Origin: Amnibacterium setariae
GTDB taxonomy: Bacteria; Actinomycetota; Actinomycetes; Actinomycetales; Microbacteriaceae
DNA: 64,000 nt
Assembly (NCBI RefSeq): GCF_003581425.1
Contig: NZ_QXTG01000001.1
Location: forward strand, 1,302,001 to 1,366,000
Direction of reading: 5' to 3'
Shown: one piece after another, positions 55,198 through 63,566 of the stretch
Layout of the letters: the number at the start of each line of letters is the position of its first letter
How positions within the stretch are numbered: the first letter of the stretch is position 1
Program-made: the position numbers and the translations under genes
Notes under the pieces: generated by a model
What the model was told of the DNA's origin: nothing
Databases searched by the model: none
The model's input: the letters and a program-made list of their open reading frames with translations, nothing else

Positions 55198-55692
55198 TCA
55201 GCCGAGGTCGCCCTCCCGTCGGCGCGCATCCCGCCGACGGGGAACGGCGGCGATGCTCAGCATCGCGAGGAGCGCGAGCACGCCGAGCGCGACGCCGGCG
55301 ACGGCCGCGGACCGCACGAGCGGCCACGATCCGATGACGACCGCCGGAACCGGGGCGGCGGCCCGCCCGTCGGCGCCGCCGTACGCGAGCGCGGCCTCGC
55401 CCAGCCACCCCCGCATCAGCCAGGCGAGGATCAGGCCGCCCAGGACGAGGGCGACCGCGAGGAGCACCGCCCGCGGTCGCAGCCCCTGACCGCGCCAGTG
55501 CTGCCGCAGGCCCGCGACGACGATCACGAGCGCGACGCCGAGCCCGAGCCACAGCGCGGCGGCGATCCCGGCACTCGCGGGCGTGAGACCGGCGACCAGG
55601 TACATGGCCTGCGCGCCACCCGGCGGGACGTCGACGCACGCGCGCCCCGGGAAGCACAGCGGGAGGTCCCGGACGAGGGTCGGCACGAGCAC
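55198..55692 (-). CDS. Multi-transmembrane hypothetical protein
   Basis: This 164-residue protein has a short N-terminal extracytoplasmic part with two cysteines (LCFPGRACVD) and four hydrophobic segments (about 28-62, 75-95, 115-130 and 132-150). It ends in a very basic Arg-rich tail (RRRDARRREGDLG). No family is recognised. It lies upstream of the arr pseudogene on the same strand (53-base gap). Confidence 0.65.
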   Translation of the reverse strand: MLVPTLVRDLPLCFPGRACVDVPPGGAQAMYLVAGLTPASAGIAAALWLGLGVALVIVVAGLRQHWRGQGLRPRAVLLAVALVLGGLILAWLMRGWLGEAALAYGGADGRAAAPVPAVVIGSWPLVRSAAVAGVALGVLALLAMLSIAAVPRRRDARRREGDLG

Positions 55693-55859
55693 CTGCTCAG
55701 CGTCCGCCGCCGGGGGAACCTCCGCCTCCGTCGATCGGGTGAGATCCGCGCCGGACGGATGAACAGTCGGCTGCGTGCCGCGCCCTCCCGCCCATCAGGA
55801 GTGCTCGGAGTGCGAGGAGCGCGCGGTCGGTCGGGCGCCTGCTCGGCGACGATGTCGAG

Positions 55860-56765
55860 GTGGCTGTCTCGAGTCCGTTCCGAGCCCGTCTGTTCGAGGT
55901 GCTGTCGGGCGACGCCTCCGGTGAGCCGGAGTGGGTCCGCGCGCTCGGACGGGGGAGCGGCCCGGGCTTCTTCCCCGTCGGCAGCGCGGCGTGGGAGGTG
56001 CATCGGGACGCGACGACGCTCGTGGCGGGCCCGAGGGCGCTGCTGATGCAGGCGCTGCACCCGGGGGCGATGGCCGGGGTCCACGACTGGTCGCGGTACC
56101 GGGAGGACCCGCTCGGGCGGTTGCAGGGGACGATCCGCTGGATAACGACGGTGACCTACGGCACGGTCGACCAGGCGCGGGCGGCGTCCGGCGCGGTGCA
56201 GCACCTGCACCAGCGCGTCCAGGGCGCCTACGAGGGCGCCGACGGCGCGCGGATCGCCTACGCCGCGAGCGACCCCGATCTCGCGGCCTGGGTGCACATC
56301 GCCTTCATGGACTCGTTCCTGCGCGCCTACCAGCGGTACGGCAGGAGGCCGATCCCGAGCGGCCCGGACGCCTACGTGGCGCAGTGGGCGACCGCCGGCG
56401 AGCTGATGGGCCTGCGGGAGCCGCCACGGACGGTGGACCAGCTGGAGCGGCGGCTCGACGCCTTCCGAGCCTCCGGCGTCCTGCGGGCCGACGACCGCGT
56501 GCGGGAAGCGGTGGAGGTCATCCGGCGCCCTCCGCTGCCGGCCCTCGTCCGGCCCGCCTACCCCGCGATCGTCTCGGGCTCCGTCGCGACCCTGCCCGGC
56601 TGGGCGCGGGACCTGCTCGGGCTGCGACGGCCCGGTCCCGCGGCGGAGGCGACCACGCGCCTCGTCCTCCGGGCGTGCGCCCACCTGCTCGGCGAGGCGC
56701 CGACCGCGCGTCACGGGCGGGAGCGCACCGAGGCGGGCAAGCGAACCGCGGCGATCCCGGACTGA
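55860..56765 (+). CDS. MpaB-family (DUF2236) oxygenase
   Basis: The 301-residue protein has the DUF2236/latex-clearing-protein-like fold. The signature WEVHRDATTLVAGPRALLMQALHPGAMAGVHDWSRYREDPLGRL is present in consecutive blocks, with the conserved His in LHPGAMAGV and a later HIAFMDSFLRAYQRYG. Related proteins are haem-b dependent (Lcp) or act in fungal mycophenolate biosynthesis (MpaB). The substrate here is unknown. The start at GTG 55860 is inferred from the family N terminus. Confidence 0.88.
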   Translation: MAVSSPFRARLFEVLSGDASGEPEWVRALGRGSGPGFFPVGSAAWEVHRDATTLVAGPRALLMQALHPGAMAGVHDWSRYREDPLGRLQGTIRWITTVTYGTVDQARAASGAVQHLHQRVQGAYEGADGARIAYAASDPDLAAWVHIAFMDSFLRAYQRYGRRPIPSGPDAYVAQWATAGELMGLREPPRTVDQLERRLDAFRASGVLRADDRVREAVEVIRRPPLPALVRPAYPAIVSGSVATLPGWARDLLGLRRPGPAAEATTRLVLRACAHLLGEAPTARHGRERTEAGKRTAAIPD

Positions 56766-56824
56766 GCGTGCGGCTGCGACGCCACGGGCCGGCCGTGGGC
56801 GCCCTCCGCTGCGGACTCGTCGTC

Positions 56825-57109
56825 CTACCCGCTCGCCGGGCCGCTCCTGCTCGACCAGTCGGCGGGGATCCACTCGCCGAACAGGTTCCCGATGCTGAGC
56901 ACCTGGCCGTCCGGATCCCACAGCAGGACGACACCGTCCCTGAGCACGCTCGCGAGCGCCGTGAGGCCGGCCGCCGTCGTCGGAACGCTGTGCCGCCGCT
57001 CGTCCTCGGTCACGACGAGGAGCTCGAACGAACCGTCACCGCCGGAGGCCGGGGTCCAGTTCGCGTTGAGGTGGGTGACGCGCCGCGTGGCGCTGCTCGC
57101 TCCGGTCAT
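56825..57109 (-). CDS. Small hypothetical protein
   Basis: The 94-residue soluble protein is rich in beta-strand-like segments (FELLVVTEDERRHSVP, GVVLLWDPDGQVLSIGNLFGEW), with no membrane segment or signal. The family is not recognised. It faces the MpaB-like gene (convergent). Upstream, 176 bases separate it from the LacI-like gene, with nothing clear in between. Confidence 0.65.
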   Translation of the reverse strand: MTGASSATRRVTHLNANWTPASGGDGSFELLVVTEDERRHSVPTTAAGLTALASVLRDGVVLLWDPDGQVLSIGNLFGEWIPADWSSRSGPASG

Positions 57110-57285
57110 CGCGACAGCGTGCGCGGGGCAACCGCGACCCGCACGAGTTCCGTGCGCGGACGAAAGGTGTCTCAGATCCGGGGTGACGCGAGCACGGTGG
57201 GACCGTGAGCCGGCGTCGCCGCTTCCCCGCCGTGCGGCGCTTCGACGTCCTGCCGATTCGCAGGACCAGGTGCGGAGGTGAGGCT

Positions 57286-58146
57286 TCAGCGGAGCATCGG
57301 GCTCCGGCCCGTCGCGGCGCGGGCCCGGCCGGTGCTGCCGCGGGTGACGAGGGTGCTGGGGTGGAGGTGGGACCGGCTCGGGTCGAGACCCGGCGTGAGC
57401 CCGGAGAGCAGCATGTCGACCGCCGCCGCCCCCATCTCGGCCGGTCGGATCCTGGTGGTCGTGAGGTCCTCGGCGAGCGCTTCAGGCTGGTCGTTGAAGC
57501 CGACGACCGAGAGGTCCTGCCCGGGCTGCAGGCCGAGCTCGCGTGCGGCTTCGAGCACCCCGATGGCGATGTCGTCGGTCACGCCGAACACCGCGGTGGG
57601 GCGGCTCGGGGAGGTCAGCACCCTCCGCGCCGCCTCGTAGGCGGCGGTCTGGTCGAGCTCGTGCTCGACGACGACGGGTTCGAGCCCGCCGGCCTCCATG
57701 GCGAGCCGGTACCCCTTGGCGCGCCGCCGGATGATCAGGTGCCCGGCCTGGTGCTCCGTCGACGTGGTGAAGTGCGCGATGCGGGTGTGGCCGAGACCGC
57801 GCAGGTGCTCCGTGGCGGTCCGCGACGCGGTCAGGTCGTCGATCATCACGGTCGGGAAGCCGAGAGCGCTCCCGCCGACGAGCACCAGCGGCCGAGCCCA
57901 CGACGTCCCGACGGTCTGCGCATCGGCGCGGTAGCGGAAGCCCGCGGCGACCGCCCCGATGCTGTCCTGGTCGCGGAAGTCGGCCTGGATCGCGGCGGTC
58001 GCGACTGCCGTCGACTCCTCGGCGAGCGCGACCCGGTGGATTCGCGGTCCGTGCCCCTTCGCGAGGGCCTGCTGCTCGGCACCCCGCACGATCTCGGTGA
58101 AGTACCACCGCTCGATGGCGGGTACCGCGATCGAGATCACACCCAT
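57286..58146 (-). CDS. LacI-type effector-binding protein lacking its DNA-binding domain
   Basis: This 286-residue protein matches the periplasmic-binding-protein-like effector domain of LacI/GalR regulators: GVISIAVPAIERWYFTEIVRG at the N terminus, VDD-type VTDDIAIGVLEAARELG, and the standard VVGFNDQPEALAEDLTTTRI. A complete LacI protein begins with a helix-turn-helix of about 55 residues. Here that part is absent, and the frame is closed by a TAA about 35 codons upstream of the ATG at 58146. No HTH was found in the other two frames upstream. It is probably a decayed regulator, or a free-standing sugar sensor. Neighbouring sugar genes are absent. Confidence 0.8.
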   Translation of the reverse strand: MGVISIAVPAIERWYFTEIVRGAEQQALAKGHGPRIHRVALAEESTAVATAAIQADFRDQDSIGAVAAGFRYRADAQTVGTSWARPLVLVGGSALGFPTVMIDDLTASRTATEHLRGLGHTRIAHFTTSTEHQAGHLIIRRRAKGYRLAMEAGGLEPVVVEHELDQTAAYEAARRVLTSPSRPTAVFGVTDDIAIGVLEAARELGLQPGQDLSVVGFNDQPEALAEDLTTTRIRPAEMGAAAVDMLLSGLTPGLDPSRSHLHPSTLVTRGSTGRARAATGRSPMLR

Positions 58147-58327
58147 GCGGCTCTCCTCCAGTGCTCCGCGTCGGCCACGAGCGCTCGCGTCGGCTGCGCC
58201 GGCGAGGTCGTCCCCGCCTCGACGTTACGTGCACACGCAGGTCGCGGCGTTCACCGATGAGGGCGTGGGCGCGGCTCGGTCGAGCGTTCATGCCGCCGAC
58301 AGGGCACCCTCATGAGGACCGGGCGGA

Positions 58328-58447
58328 TCAACCGCCCGGGCAGTAGCCGGTGGTGCCGAAGCACGGCGGGCGCAGCAGCGGACGGTCCTCCGCGCCGTCC
58401 ACGTGGACGCGGTCGGCGCGCTGCAGGGCCTCGGAGAACGTCGGTCA
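58328..58447 (-). other. Coding-like extension beyond an in-frame TGA
   Basis: After the TGA at 58447-58445 the same frame runs on for 38 sense codons (PTFSEALQRADRVHVDGAED and then RPLLRPPCFGTTGYCPGG) to a second TGA at 58330-58328. Nearly every third position is G or C, as in real genes here. The extension therefore looks like the original C terminus of the gene, cut off by a stop. Confidence 0.6.
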
Positions 58448-58942
58448 GGTGATGTCCAGTGCGGTCCACGTCGTGGCGTCGATCGCCAGCACCGGGAGCT
58501 CGACGCGGTAGCAGCCGACCCACGGCCGTCCCTCTCGCGCGAAGAATCCGCTGCTCTGCCCGCGGGTCACGACGCTCTGCACCAGGTCGACGGCCACCCC
58601 GCTGGCCCCGACCCGGTGCACCCCGATCAGCACGAGCCCTCCGCCGCCCGGATCGGCGGTGGCGCGGACCTCCGCGCGCGACATGGACGGGACGCCGAGG
58701 ACCGCAGCGACCTTCGTCGTGGACGCGCCGCGATCGACCGAGGCGCGGACCCGATCGTTCCGAAGCGTGTAGGCGATCTCGCGGAGCGAGCTCGTGACGC
58801 CGGCGTCGTCGGCGGAGGGCGTCGGCGCCGGGCTGGAGAGCCACCACCAGAGCAGGAACGGTGCCGCCACGACGACCAGGGCCGTGATCGCGATGGCCCA
58901 CAGCACGACCCGTCCGACCACGCCTCCGACCGACGTGCTCAC
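58445..58942 (-). CDS. Membrane-anchored protein, probably truncated by a premature stop
   Basis: This roughly 165-residue protein has one N-terminal membrane segment (about 10-35, VLWAIAITALVVVAAPFLLW) and an extracytoplasmic domain resembling DUF4853-type proteins in shape (TSSLREIAYTLRNDRV, VLIGVHRVGASGVAVDLVQS, WVGCYRVELPVLAIDATTW). The GTG at 58942 is the most likely start. The stop TGA at 58445 is followed in frame by 38 codons that look coding, so the gene is probably a pseudogene with a recent nonsense change (for example CGA or TGG to TGA), or a sequencing error. I recognise no function. Confidence 0.65.
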   Translation of the reverse strand: MSTSVGGVVGRVVLWAIAITALVVVAAPFLLWWWLSSPAPTPSADDAGVTSSLREIAYTLRNDRVRASVDRGASTTKVAAVLGVPSMSRAEVRATADPGGGGLVLIGVHRVGASGVAVDLVQSVVTRGQSSGFFAREGRPWVGCYRVELPVLAIDATTWTALDIT

Positions 58943-59138
58943 CTCACCATCAGGGCACACGCCGGTCGTGGTCGTCAACGCGCAGCGGGGGCGCGACCCG
59001 CAGAACCAGAGGACGGGCGCCGATGACCACCGCGCGAGCCCGACCGGGCGTCGCTGACGAGCCGCCTCCTCGTGCGCGAGCGAGCCGTCTCGCGAGCAGG
59101 GGGTGGGAGGCGAGGGAGTCGGTGTGCGGGAGCGGCCG

Positions 59139-59303
59139 CTACTCGGGAAGCAGCCCGGCGGCGATCACCGGATGCGCGGCCTCGTTGTGCTCGTCGACGC
59201 GCACGCCTGCGCCGATCGTGTCGTCGCCCCAGTCCTCCTCGAGCCCGCATTCGACGTCGACGACGAAGATGCCGTCGGGGTCGTGCCGGAGTTCCGCTGC
59301 CAC
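59139..59303 (-). CDS. 54-residue hypothetical protein
   Basis: A GTG at 59303, preceded by AAGGCAGG, opens a 54-codon frame on the minus strand. It encodes a soluble acidic protein, VAAELRHDPDGIFVVDVECG through DEHNEAAHPVIAAGLLPE. The content is that of a real protein, with a regular alternation of hydrophobic and acidic residues. The same frame is open for 20 further codons upstream but lacks a start there. The family is unknown. Confidence 0.6.
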   Translation of the reverse strand: MAAELRHDPDGIFVVDVECGLEEDWGDDTIGAGVRVDEHNEAAHPVIAAGLLPE

Positions 59304-59684
59304 GAGAGCCTGCCTTCGTCGGCTGGTGCCGTCGGCGCAACCGTAGACCTCGGGGAATGGGGCGCTTCACCTCGGGTCACGGCTCGAAGAGAAGCCGAGC
59401 CTGAAGAGGTGGAGGCCCAAGACCGTGTTCACGCCCTGATCACGGGCCGCATTCGGGCGCGCCATGACGGGTTTCGAACTCGGGCCTCGGCTTCCGAAGA
59501 GCGATCTGCGCTCTCGTGGTCGCGTCCGACCGCTGCTTCCTCCGCATGACCACGGGACCGCCGACTCACGCGGCAGTGACGGGACCGGCGGCGTGGACCA
59601 GCTCGGCGGGCTCGTCCGTCACGTCGCCAGGACATCCCGGCTCGTGCGCGCTCGGCGCACGCTCTCCTGCGCAGGCCTGGTCGG
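59304..59684. other. Gap without a supported gene
   Basis: No frame in this 381-base gap has both a start with a ribosome site and protein-like content. A T-loop-like GTTCGAA motif near 59470 was examined as tRNA remnants and could not be supported. The sequence may be decayed. Confidence 0.5.
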
Positions 59685-60233
59685 TCAGCGGTCTCGGCTC
59701 GCGTTCGTGCGCCACTGCTCCTTCGTGAGGGCGTATCGCCGCTCCTGGCTGGAGCGGTTCTGCAGCTGCATGCCGATCCGCTCGAGAAGCCCCCACGATC
59801 GGGCGTTCGCCTCGTCGCAGGACGCGGTCACCAGGTCGACGCCGAGGTCGAGGAACGCGACGTGCAGCAAGGCCTGCACCGCTTCCCGCGCGTACCCGTG
59901 GCCGTGATAGGCCGGATCGAGCTGGAAGCCGAGGTCCCCGACGACCGGACCACCGTTCTCCGCCGGCCTCCAGAGGCCGAGGTCGCCGATCACCCGCCGA
60001 TCCCCGATGTGCTCGATGACCTGGCCGTGCCACGCGTCGCGCTCGTCGGAACGCAGTCGAACCTGCTCGGCCACGAACTCTGCTGCCTGCGCCGGGGTCA
60101 TCGTCGTGCCCTGCTGGTGCTCCCGGACCGCGGGATGCCCCTGGTAGGCGAGGAAGTCGGGAAGGTCCGCCTCTGCGAACCGTCGGACGACGACACGTCC
60201 GCGCCTCGTCGGCGTCATGGACGAGTCCGTCAT
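59685..60233 (-). CDS. GNAT family N-acetyltransferase
   Basis: The 182-residue acetyltransferase is of the RimJ/RimL-like (Acetyltransf_3) type. It has RFAEADLPDFLAYQGHPAV at the N terminus, the acetyl-CoA motif FQLDPAYHGHGYAREAVQALL (HGxGxA form) and the later ASCDEANARSWGLLERIGM. The acceptor may be a ribosomal protein, tRNA or antibiotic. The ATG at 60233 with GAGG upstream was chosen over the ATG at 60218. Confidence 0.92.
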   Translation of the reverse strand: MTDSSMTPTRRGRVVVRRFAEADLPDFLAYQGHPAVREHQQGTTMTPAQAAEFVAEQVRLRSDERDAWHGQVIEHIGDRRVIGDLGLWRPAENGGPVVGDLGFQLDPAYHGHGYAREAVQALLHVAFLDLGVDLVTASCDEANARSWGLLERIGMQLQNRSSQERRYALTKEQWRTNASRDR

Positions 60234-60469
60234 CTCGTTCGCCTCGTGGCGAACGAGTGGACCTCTCCTTGAGCCACGGCGGGAGATGCGGAACGACTGC
60301 GGTCCGGCAGCGACAGCGATGAAGCGAGGTACCTCGGGAGCACCCGCTCATCCTGCGGCAGGACCCGGAGGCGCGGGCGCCGCGGTCGGCCACAGCGTCT
60401 CGCGAGCAGGGTCGCGAGAGCGCGGCGCCCGCGCGCTCCGCATGGCCCGTCGTCGCCACCCTGGTCGCG

Positions 60470-60745
60470 ATGATCGCGACCGCGTTCGTGCTGCTGCCGC
60501 TCCGCGACTCGTGCGACGAGCCGGGCGACCTCGTGCTCTGCGACTCCCGAGCGAGTGCGGCCGGCCTGCTGTTCGCGCGCACCGGTCCTCCCCGCGGGAT
60601 GGTCGGGCACGGCTCCTTCACCATCGTGCTGGAGCCCCGTGCCTCACGATCTCCGGGCGCGGTCGTTCGGACGGGCCGTCCGCCGAGCGAATCCTGCTCT
60701 GACCGCCATCCGCGAGGGACGGACGGCTTCAGGCGGCTCGAGTGA
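60470..60745 (+). CDS. Possible membrane-anchored protein with unclear start
   Basis: The frame encodes a hydrophobic segment (VVATLVAMIATAFVLLPL, starting about eight codons before the ATG at 60470) and an external part with two cysteines (DSCDEPGDLVLCDS). It looks coding, and the same frame remains open for 49 codons upstream, but no ATG, GTG or TTG is seen there. Either the start is the internal ATG, or the gene is a 5'-damaged remnant. Sequence 60234-60470 shows nothing else. Confidence 0.35.
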   Translation: MIATAFVLLPLRDSCDEPGDLVLCDSRASAAGLLFARTGPPRGMVGHGSFTIVLEPRASRSPGAVVRTGRPPSESCSDRHPRGTDGFRRLE

Positions 60746-60932
60746 CCGACACCTCGATCGATTTCGGATCGACGATCTCGAGTCCGGCCTCCCACGCGTG
60801 CCCCTGGATCAGGCGGGTGAGCGCCTCGGCGTACCGGCTTTCATCGACCCCGCCCAGCCTGCTCGGATCGGTGATCCGCACGTCGACGTTCACGCTGACG
60901 TGGAACGGGCCGGCGGCCGCTGCATCGCTCAT
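60729..60932 (-). CDS. Small hypothetical protein
   Basis: This 67-residue soluble protein has a beta-strand (FHVSVNVDVRITD), a helix (SRYAEALTRLIQGHAWEAG) and a final strand (LEIVDPKSIEVSVTRAA). The compact alpha/beta pattern and codon use look real. No family is recognised. The 270 bases upstream (60933-61202) contain no other supported gene. Confidence 0.65.
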   Translation of the reverse strand: MSDAAAAGPFHVSVNVDVRITDPSRLGGVDESRYAEALTRLIQGHAWEAGLEIVDPKSIEVSVTRAA

Positions 60933-61202
60933 GATCCGGAGCGTACGTGGGCGGCTCGAACGCAGGCCGGACGGACCTGGCAGCGCTCGACCCGTGGTCA
61001 ATCTGTTCCTCTCGCTCAGGGATCGTCGGCTCGGGCGGTGGTGACGCCTCCGGGATGCCTCGAACGGCTTCATGTGCTGGGACTGCTCGCCCCGCGGAGG
61101 GACCCGACGGCCGTGCGAGCACGAGTCTCACGAGCAGGGGAGGGAGACGTCCCGCGACCGGAGTGGCGAGCCTGCGACCTCCTGAGCTGCCCGCCCCTTC
61201 GC

Positions 61203-61871
61203 TCAGCGCGGTGAGCCGGTGGGTGCCGGTGTGGCGAAGGCCATGGATTTCGCGACGTACTTCGGGTGTCCGGAGGTGGCCACGACCTGCAGGTCTGCGG
61301 CTTGCTTCTGGTTGCTCAGCAGGGCGGTGAGATCGATGGGGCCGAGCGTGGAGAGCGTGTCGCAGTCGAGGGTGAGGTCCGGCCTGTCGGAGACACGGAT
61401 CGCGATCGAGCCGCCTCCTTCGCAGGCAGCGGCGATGAACAGGTCCCGCCCGCTCGTGTCGATCGCGCCGCCGGATGCGCCGGGGCTCTGCTCCGTCCAG
61501 GTGAGGGCCGACTTCTGGCGCACGGGGACGACACCGTCGGCGACGGTGTCCAATGTCGAGAACACGGCGTCCTCCAGTCTCGTGTCGGTGGCCACGGAGG
61601 GAGCGGGCCCGGCTCCGGTGCTCTGCGGCACGGCTCGGATCGCAAGGATCGTGCCGGTCACGACCGCCGCCGCGACGAGTCCGGTGGCGACGACGGGCTT
61701 CCAGTCCCTGCTCCGGCGACCGCCAGGGCGGCCGGGGGCGGCGCTCGTCTGCTCGGACTCGACAGGGCTGCCGAGGATCTGCTGCAGCAGGTGCTCAGCG
61801 GCAGGGTCGAGCTCCTGTGCGGCACGGGTGCGAGCGGGGTCGGCGCGTCGAAGTGCTTCGGGGACGTTCAT
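61203..61871 (-). CDS. Membrane-anchored protein coupled to an ECF sigma factor (probable anti-sigma factor)
   Basis: The 222-residue protein has a cytosolic N-terminal part (MNVPEALRRADPARTRAAQE) with the conserved PARxxAAxELDPAA pattern of sigma-linked membrane proteins, one membrane segment (about 58-80) and an extracytoplasmic C-terminal domain with two cysteines (AACEGGG and LDCDTL). No zinc-binding HxxxCxxC motif is visible, so it is not a ZAS-type anti-sigma factor. The ATG at 61871 overlaps the sigma factor stop (ATGA). This coupling supports an anti-sigma or accessory role, as inference. Confidence 0.8.
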   Translation of the reverse strand: MNVPEALRRADPARTRAAQELDPAAEHLLQQILGSPVESEQTSAAPGRPGGRRSRDWKPVVATGLVAAAVVTGTILAIRAVPQSTGAGPAPSVATDTRLEDAVFSTLDTVADGVVPVRQKSALTWTEQSPGASGGAIDTSGRDLFIAAACEGGGSIAIRVSDRPDLTLDCDTLSTLGPIDLTALLSNQKQAADLQVVATSGHPKYVAKSMAFATPAPTGSPR

Positions 61872-62389
61872 GGGTGAGTCCTGGTCGGAACGATGAGGGC
61901 TTGCGGGTTCTGGTCGTGCCACGCGTGGGCGAAGGCTCGTCGGGCCCGGGTCAATCGGACCCAGACGGCGGCGGGGGTGATGCCGAGCGACTCGGCCGCT
62001 TCCGCGGCGCTGAGCCCGTCCCAGTAGGTCAGGCGCAGCAGCTCCTGCTGCGCCGCCGGGAGGGTGGCGAGAGCGGCGTGGACCTCGATGGCGTCGAAGC
62101 GCGACTCGGCGCGTGCGTCGAGTGCTTCCGCGTCGTCGAGCGGAAAGGGAGTCGGTCGGCCGGCGCGACGGCGGTACTCGTTGCCGATCAGGTTGCGGGC
62201 GACGCCGAACAGCCAGGCGCGATCGGAGCGGCGAGGCTCATCCCATCTCGACCACGCGATGCGGAACGTCTCCGCAGTCAGGTCGCGGGCGAGCTCGTAG
62301 TCGTCGACGCGGCGGAAGCAGAACGCGACGAGCGCTGCATGGTCGGCGCGGAAGACGCGCTCGAACGCTGCAGCGCGGGGTTCAGGCAT
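61868..62389 (-). CDS. ECF family RNA polymerase sigma factor
   Basis: This 173-residue sigma factor has region 2 (FERVFRADHAALVAFCFRRV, DYELARDLTAETFRIAWSRW and WLFGVARNLIGNEYRR) and region 4 (ATLPAAQQELLRLTYWDGLS and LGITPAAVWVRLTRARRAF). The ATG at 62389 with GGAG seven bases upstream gives the standard ECF length. It would direct RNA polymerase to a small regulon, possibly including itself. The overlap with the membrane protein gene resembles sigma/anti-sigma pairs. A -35-like GGAAAC (minus strand, 62429-62424) lies upstream, but I could not identify the matching -10. Confidence 0.93.
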   Translation of the reverse strand: MPEPRAAAFERVFRADHAALVAFCFRRVDDYELARDLTAETFRIAWSRWDEPRRSDRAWLFGVARNLIGNEYRRRAGRPTPFPLDDAEALDARAESRFDAIEVHAALATLPAAQQELLRLTYWDGLSAAEAAESLGITPAAVWVRLTRARRAFAHAWHDQNPQALIVPTRTHP

Positions 62390-62560
62390 CGGCGACTCCG
62401 GTCGGAAGGGGTTCACCACGCACGTTTCCGGATCGAGCGAATCCTTGCACCTGGAGCACATCCCCGCTTCGGGGGGCGAACGGCGAGACCAGGCGGACGA
62501 TGTCCCACGGGCAGGGAAGTGCAACGTCTCCGCGTGAGCGTTCGAGTCTCCGGCCCGGCG

Positions 62561-63478
62561 CTACTCCGGAGGAGTGGCGAGGGCTGTTCGAGTGGTGCCG
62601 GCGACGACGCTGCGGAACCACTGCTGTGCGGGGTCGGTGTGGAGGTGTTCCGCCCAGGAGAGCGTCGCTGCGACCGCTGCGGTCTCGAAGGGCAGCGGTA
62701 CGGCCCGGAGCCCCTGCGTGCCGAGGGCGAGGCCGACGCAGATCGCCGGCATGACGCAGATCGTCGAGTGGTCGGCCCCGAGCACGCTCAGGGCCATGCC
62801 GACCGTCGGCGTGGTCAGGTGCACCCGGCGCTGCCGCCCGAGCGCCTCGAGCGTGTCGTCGATGCGGTCTCGTGTGCGCCCGCGGCGGGAGACGACGACG
62901 TGTCGGCGGGCTGCGAAAACGTCGATGTCGAGGCCTTCGGCGGGGATCGCCGACCGGGATCCGACGACGACGAGCTCGGTCGTTCCGAGCTGCTCGTGGC
63001 GCGTTCCGGGCTGCGCCTCGCGGACCTCCCCCAGCCATGCGTCCTCCGACCCGCGCACGTGCTCGGCACTCGTCGTCGGCTCCCCGACCACCCGCAGCGT
63101 CGCGGACGGTGCGAGTGCGCTGAAGCGTTCGGAGATGCGGGGGAGCACCGCCGTCGCGAGAGCGTCGTTGGCCCGCAGGACGAACGAGCGGGTCAGCCGC
63201 TCGGGCTCGATCGTCCGGACCGGTGTCAGGACCGCCTGCCCGCGCCGGACGAGCTCGCGGACCTCGTCGCGGATGCTGTCGGCGTACGGCGTCGTGACCA
63301 TCCGTGCTCCTTCGCGGACGAGCACGGCATCACCCGTCGTCCGGCGGATCGCCGCCAGCGTGCGGCTCATCGCCGGCTGGGAGGTGTTCAGGAGCGCGGC
63401 AGCCGCGGTCACGGACCGGAGCTCGATGAGAGCGTCCAGGGCGACGAGCTGGCGCAGGTCGCTATCCACTCTCGGCAT
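62561..63478 (-). CDS. LysR family transcriptional regulator
   Basis: The 305-residue regulator has an N-terminal winged helix (LVALDALIELRSVTAAAALL, NTSQPAMSRTLAAIRR, about 8-50) and an effector domain similar to the NodD/LinR-type group (about 90-300). The divergent FAD-dependent monooxygenase gene is the probable target. A LysR-type inverted repeat overlaps the regulator's own start codon, consistent with autoregulation. Confidence 0.93.
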   Translation of the reverse strand: MPRVDSDLRQLVALDALIELRSVTAAAALLNTSQPAMSRTLAAIRRTTGDAVLVREGARMVTTPYADSIRDEVRELVRRGQAVLTPVRTIEPERLTRSFVLRANDALATAVLPRISERFSALAPSATLRVVGEPTTSAEHVRGSEDAWLGEVREAQPGTRHEQLGTTELVVVGSRSAIPAEGLDIDVFAARRHVVVSRRGRTRDRIDDTLEALGRQRRVHLTTPTVGMALSVLGADHSTICVMPAICVGLALGTQGLRAVPLPFETAAVAATLSWAEHLHTDPAQQWFRSVVAGTTRTALATPPE

Positions 63479-63498
63479 AGTAGGAGTGCGATCTATGC
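63475..63498. promoter_or_regulatory. LysR operator candidate
   Basis: GCATAG and CTATGC form an inverted repeat with a 12-base spacer in the 88-base divergent gap, overlapping the LysR start codon. This fits the LysR-type interrupted dyad pattern. Confidence 0.55.
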
Positions 63499-63566
63499 AT
63501 TGGAGGTATCTGCTGGCTCGAGCTTCGATGAGGCGAGCAGGAATCGCCGAGCATCAAGGAGTCGTC

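Noticed and set aside
59440-59500. Possible tRNA or tRNA fragment (GTTCGAA T-loop-like sequence)
   Set aside because: The stem bases around the loop do not pair, and no acceptor, D-arm or anticodon arm can be built on either strand.
60947-61214. Small plus-strand frames upstream of the ECF unit
   Set aside because: Third-position composition is weak, no ribosome site is seen, and the translations have no pattern.
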